A stretch of 7,651 nucleotides of DNA. Origin: a bacterium UBP18_UBA7526 (GTDB lineage: Bacteria > UBP18 > UBA7526). Shown here one piece after another: positions 6,424 to 7,651 of this stretch (positions are counted from its first letter, which is position 1; every line of letters begins with the position of its first letter). Below the pieces are notes generated by a model. That model was not told the DNA's origin. It made no database searches and saw only the letters and a program-made list of their open reading frames with translations. The position numbers were made by a program, and so were the translations under genes. The stretch covers positions 1-7,651 of the forward strand of contig DLMW01000030.1 in assembly GCA_002478245.1 (NCBI GenBank). The letters run 5' to 3'.

Positions 6424-6455
6424 GGTGGCGTCCTAAGCCCCTAGACGATGGCGCC
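6424..6455 (-). pseudogene. Truncated tRNA-Glu 5' half
   Basis: Reading leftward from 6455 the sequence is a textbook tRNA-Glu 5' half: acceptor strand GGCGCCA, linker TC, D-arm GTCTAGGGGCTTAGGAC, then G and the anticodon-stem strand CCACC. The anticodon loop, T-arm and CCA that should follow are absent; 17 nt later the intact tRNA-Glu(CUC) begins. No matching 3' half was seen elsewhere in the window. The junction has a direct repeat, TGGCGTCC at 6411-6418 and 6426-6433. It is most likely a decayed second tRNA-Glu, perhaps the UUC isoacceptor; a tRNA-derived RNA is a less likely alternative. Confidence 0.7.
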
Positions 6456-6561
6456 GAAATTTGTTATTATTTTTTCTTCTTGGTAAAGGGGAGGTCTCTA
6501 AGCTCTTTTCTTATCTTTATTGGAATTGGTTTACCAACCGAAGTTCCGAAGGAGCGTAGGT
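6456..6561. other. AT-rich spacer after tRNA-Gln
   Basis: No gene is visible in these 106 bp. TTGGTAAA at 6480-6487 is exactly inverted at 6530-6537. CCAACC at 6534-6539 is inverted at 6559-6564, so the tRNA-Gln CCA end and its trailer could form a hairpin. No terminator T-run follows on the minus strand. The spacer may be a processing region between two tRNAs of one transcript. Confidence 0.35.
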
Positions 6562-6635
6562 TGGCTGCGGGAGCTGGATTCGAACCAGCGCGACGAGATC
6601 CAGAGTCTCGCATCCTACCGCTAGATGATCCCGCA
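6562..6635 (-). tRNA. tRNA-Gln (anticodon CUG)
   Basis: The 74-nt gene has a complete cloverleaf and encoded CCA. The acceptor stem is TGCGGGA with TCCCGCA, the D-arm is ATC/GAT-closed with AGCGGTA in the loop, and the anticodon stem CGAGA/TCTCG holds the loop CTCTGGA, anticodon CTG, reading CAG. The variable loop has four bases and the T-arm is GCTGG-TTCGAAT-CCAGC. U1-A72 and G73 are typical of bacterial tRNA-Gln; U1-A72 is the pair recognised by the GatCAB amidotransferase. The position right after gltX fits charging by GluRS followed by amidation, but a GlnRS elsewhere cannot be excluded. Confidence 0.96.
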
Positions 6636-6641
6636 TTTTGA

Positions 6642-6660
6642 CGGCGCGCTTTGCTTGCGC
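6642..6660 (-). repeat. Small GC hairpin in the tRNA-Gln leader
   Basis: GGCGC and GCGCC form a 5-bp inverted repeat around nine bases, ending about 6 nt before the tRNA-Gln 5' end. No T-run follows, so it is not a terminator for gltX. It may simply be part of the tRNA precursor leader. Confidence 0.4.
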
Positions 6661-6692
6661 CTAGAATAAGAATGCACCTATCTTAATATTTT

Positions 6693-6721
6693 AGTTTAGC
6701 ATATAACCAATGGAATAGCAA
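6693..6721 (-). promoter_or_regulatory. Likely sigma-70-type promoter for the tRNAs (and possibly the arg operon)
   Basis: On the minus strand TTGCTA (6716-6721) lies exactly 17 nt before TAAACT (6693-6698). Each hexamer matches the consensus at four of six positions. The -10 is preceded by TGC, an extended -10. The start point would fall near 6686, about 50 nt before tRNA-Gln. The position in the gltX-tRNA gap supports it; no experiment can be read from sequence. Confidence 0.5.
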
Positions 6722-6733
6722 CTTTTCTTCGAC

Positions 6734-7651
6734 TTAAAGAGATGAAAGGGCTATCTCTAAGCGTTTCATCGTCTTCTCCTTTCCTAAAAGTTCCATGATT
6801 TCAAAGAGAGGGGGGCTAATCGTCTGTCCCGTGAGGGCTACTCGGATGGCCTGGGCTCCTATCTTGGGCTTTAGCTTGAATACCTCAAGTTCCTTCCTGA
6901 TTATCTCTTCTATTTCCTTCTCCCTAAACTGTTCTAACCTAGATAGCTTCTCTTCTACTTCTTTTAAAAAGGGCTTGATCTCCTTCTTCAAGAACCTCTC
7001 TTTTGCCTTCTTACCTAGGGTTATTTCTTCAGTAAAGAAGAAGCCAGCATAATCCGTGATCTGGCCGATATACTTCAGGCGATCTCCCACTGCTCTTACA
7101 ATCCTCTCTATCCATCTCCTCTTCTCGGGATCGATCTCTTCTGGTAGAAGCCCCTTCTTCTTCAGATAATCGATGACCAAATCCGTTATCTCTTCCGGAA
7201 GAGAACTTTTAAGATAATGGCCATTCATCCACTCCAATTTCTTGGGATCGAAGACCGCCGGGTTCTTGCTCACATGCTCTAGGGAAAACCTCTCAATCAA
7301 CTCTTCTATAGTAAAGAGCTGCTGCGACTCAGGCGTCCCCCAGCCAAGGAGGGCCAGATAGTTTATCAGGGCCTGGGGAAGGTATCCCTTCTCTCTATAC
7401 TGACTGACCGCCACTGCTCCATGGCGCTTGGATAATGGGGTATGGTCGCTTCCCAGGATCATGGGAAGATGAGCAAATTCAGGTAGTTCAAAGCCTAAAG
7501 CCTCATAGACCAGTATCTGCCTGGGGGTATTGGGAAGGTGGTCCTCCCCCCTTATTACATGGCTGACCTTCATAAGGACATCGTCGATGATACAGGCAAA
7601 GTTATAGGTAGGGACGCCATCCGATTTGAGTAATACAAAGTCATCCAAGAG
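6734..7651 (-). CDS. gltX: Glutamyl-tRNA synthetase, C-terminal part (partial)
   Basis: GltX charges tRNA-Glu with glutamate, and in many bacteria also tRNA-Gln as a precursor for GatCAB. The window holds the last 305 codons or so; the start and the N-terminal HIGH motif lie beyond the right edge. Counting from the Leu codon at 7648, DFVLLKSDGVPTYNFA, HVIRGEDHLPNTPRQILVYE (about 30-49) and the KMSKS-type loop PLSKRHGAV at 71-79 complete the catalytic core. The helical anticodon-binding domain follows and ends with the family signature ALTGQTISPPLFE at 271-283. The TTG at 7648 is internal, not a start, since conserved sequence runs through it. tRNA-Gln and tRNA-Glu lie just downstream. A discriminating or non-discriminating type cannot be decided from this part. 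Confidence 0.96.
   Translation of the reverse strand, partial: LLDDFVLLKSDGVPTYNFACIIDDVLMKVSHVIRGEDHLPNTPRQILVYEALGFELPEFAHLPMILGSDHTPLSKRHGAVAVSQYREKGYLPQALINYLALLGWGTPESQQLFTIEELIERFSLEHVSKNPAVFDPKKLEWMNGHYLKSSLPEEITDLVIDYLKKKGLLPEEIDPEKRRWIERIVRAVGDRLKYIGQITDYAGFFFTEEITLGKKAKERFLKKEIKPFLKEVEEKLSRLEQFREKEIEEIIRKELEVFKLKPKIGAQAIRVALTGQTISPPLFEIMELLGKEKTMKRLEIALSSL

Noticed and set aside
7646..7648. TTG as a possible gltX start
   Set aside because: Conserved GluRS sequence continues through this codon and the HIGH-motif half of the protein must lie upstream, so the gene is simply cut by the window edge.

Overview
Every gene recognised in this 7.65 kb window lies on the minus strand, so it is best read from right to left. 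The order is: 3' two thirds of gltX (glutamyl-tRNA synthetase), tRNA-Gln(CUG), a truncated tRNA-Glu-like 5' half, tRNA-Glu(CUC), argB, argD, argF, argG, argH, and the first 48 codons of lysA. The core is an arginine biosynthesis operon that runs into lysine biosynthesis. argC, argJ/argA and argE are absent here and must be encoded elsewhere, or their steps done otherwise.

Organism: clearly bacterial (bacterial-type GluRS, Shine-Dalgarno sequences, GTG starts, GTGA stop/start overlap, tRNA genes with encoded CCA). GC content looks intermediate. Coding strands are purine-rich, with many AGG/AGA arginine and ATA isoleucine codons. The argBDFGH-lysA order is known from Deltaproteobacteria-like groups and several uncultured phyla. 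The AT-rich palindromic spacer between argD and argF looks like intergenic repeats I associate with metagenome genomes such as Omnitrophota or planctomycete relatives. That placement is from memory and is only a guess.

Layout: 1-145 lysA start; 146-260 spacer with a hairpin; 261-1598 argH; 1599-1777 spacer with two kinds of repeat; 1778-3004 argG; 3005-3075 short repeat-bearing spacer; 3076-4002 argF; 4003-4208 palindromic element whose edge also supplies the last codons of argD; 4209-5393 argD; 5390-6241 argB, overlapping argD by 4 nt; 6242-6328 spacer; 6329-6406 tRNA-Glu; 6407-6455 tRNA-Glu-like remnant and short linker; 6456-6561 AT-rich spacer; 6562-6635 tRNA-Gln; 6636-6733 leader with a likely promoter; 6734-7651 gltX.

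How the genes work together: ArgB phosphorylates N-acetylglutamate, ArgD makes N-acetylornithine, ArgF converts ornithine to citrulline, and ArgG and ArgH complete arginine. ArgD often also serves lysine synthesis as succinyl-DAP aminotransferase, which fits lysA (DAP decarboxylase) at the end of the operon. gltX and the two tRNAs upstream share the substrate glutamate with ArgB. ArgB has the N-terminal helix typical of arginine-inhibited enzymes, so feedback control is likely; I found no ARG box, T-box or riboswitch.

I do not see a new protein system. The unusual material is between the genes: a 12-bp terminal-inverted-repeat palindrome inside the operon, a tRNA-Glu 5' half fused ahead of an intact tRNA-Glu, and an ArgH that lacks its usual N-terminal motif beside a repeat block.
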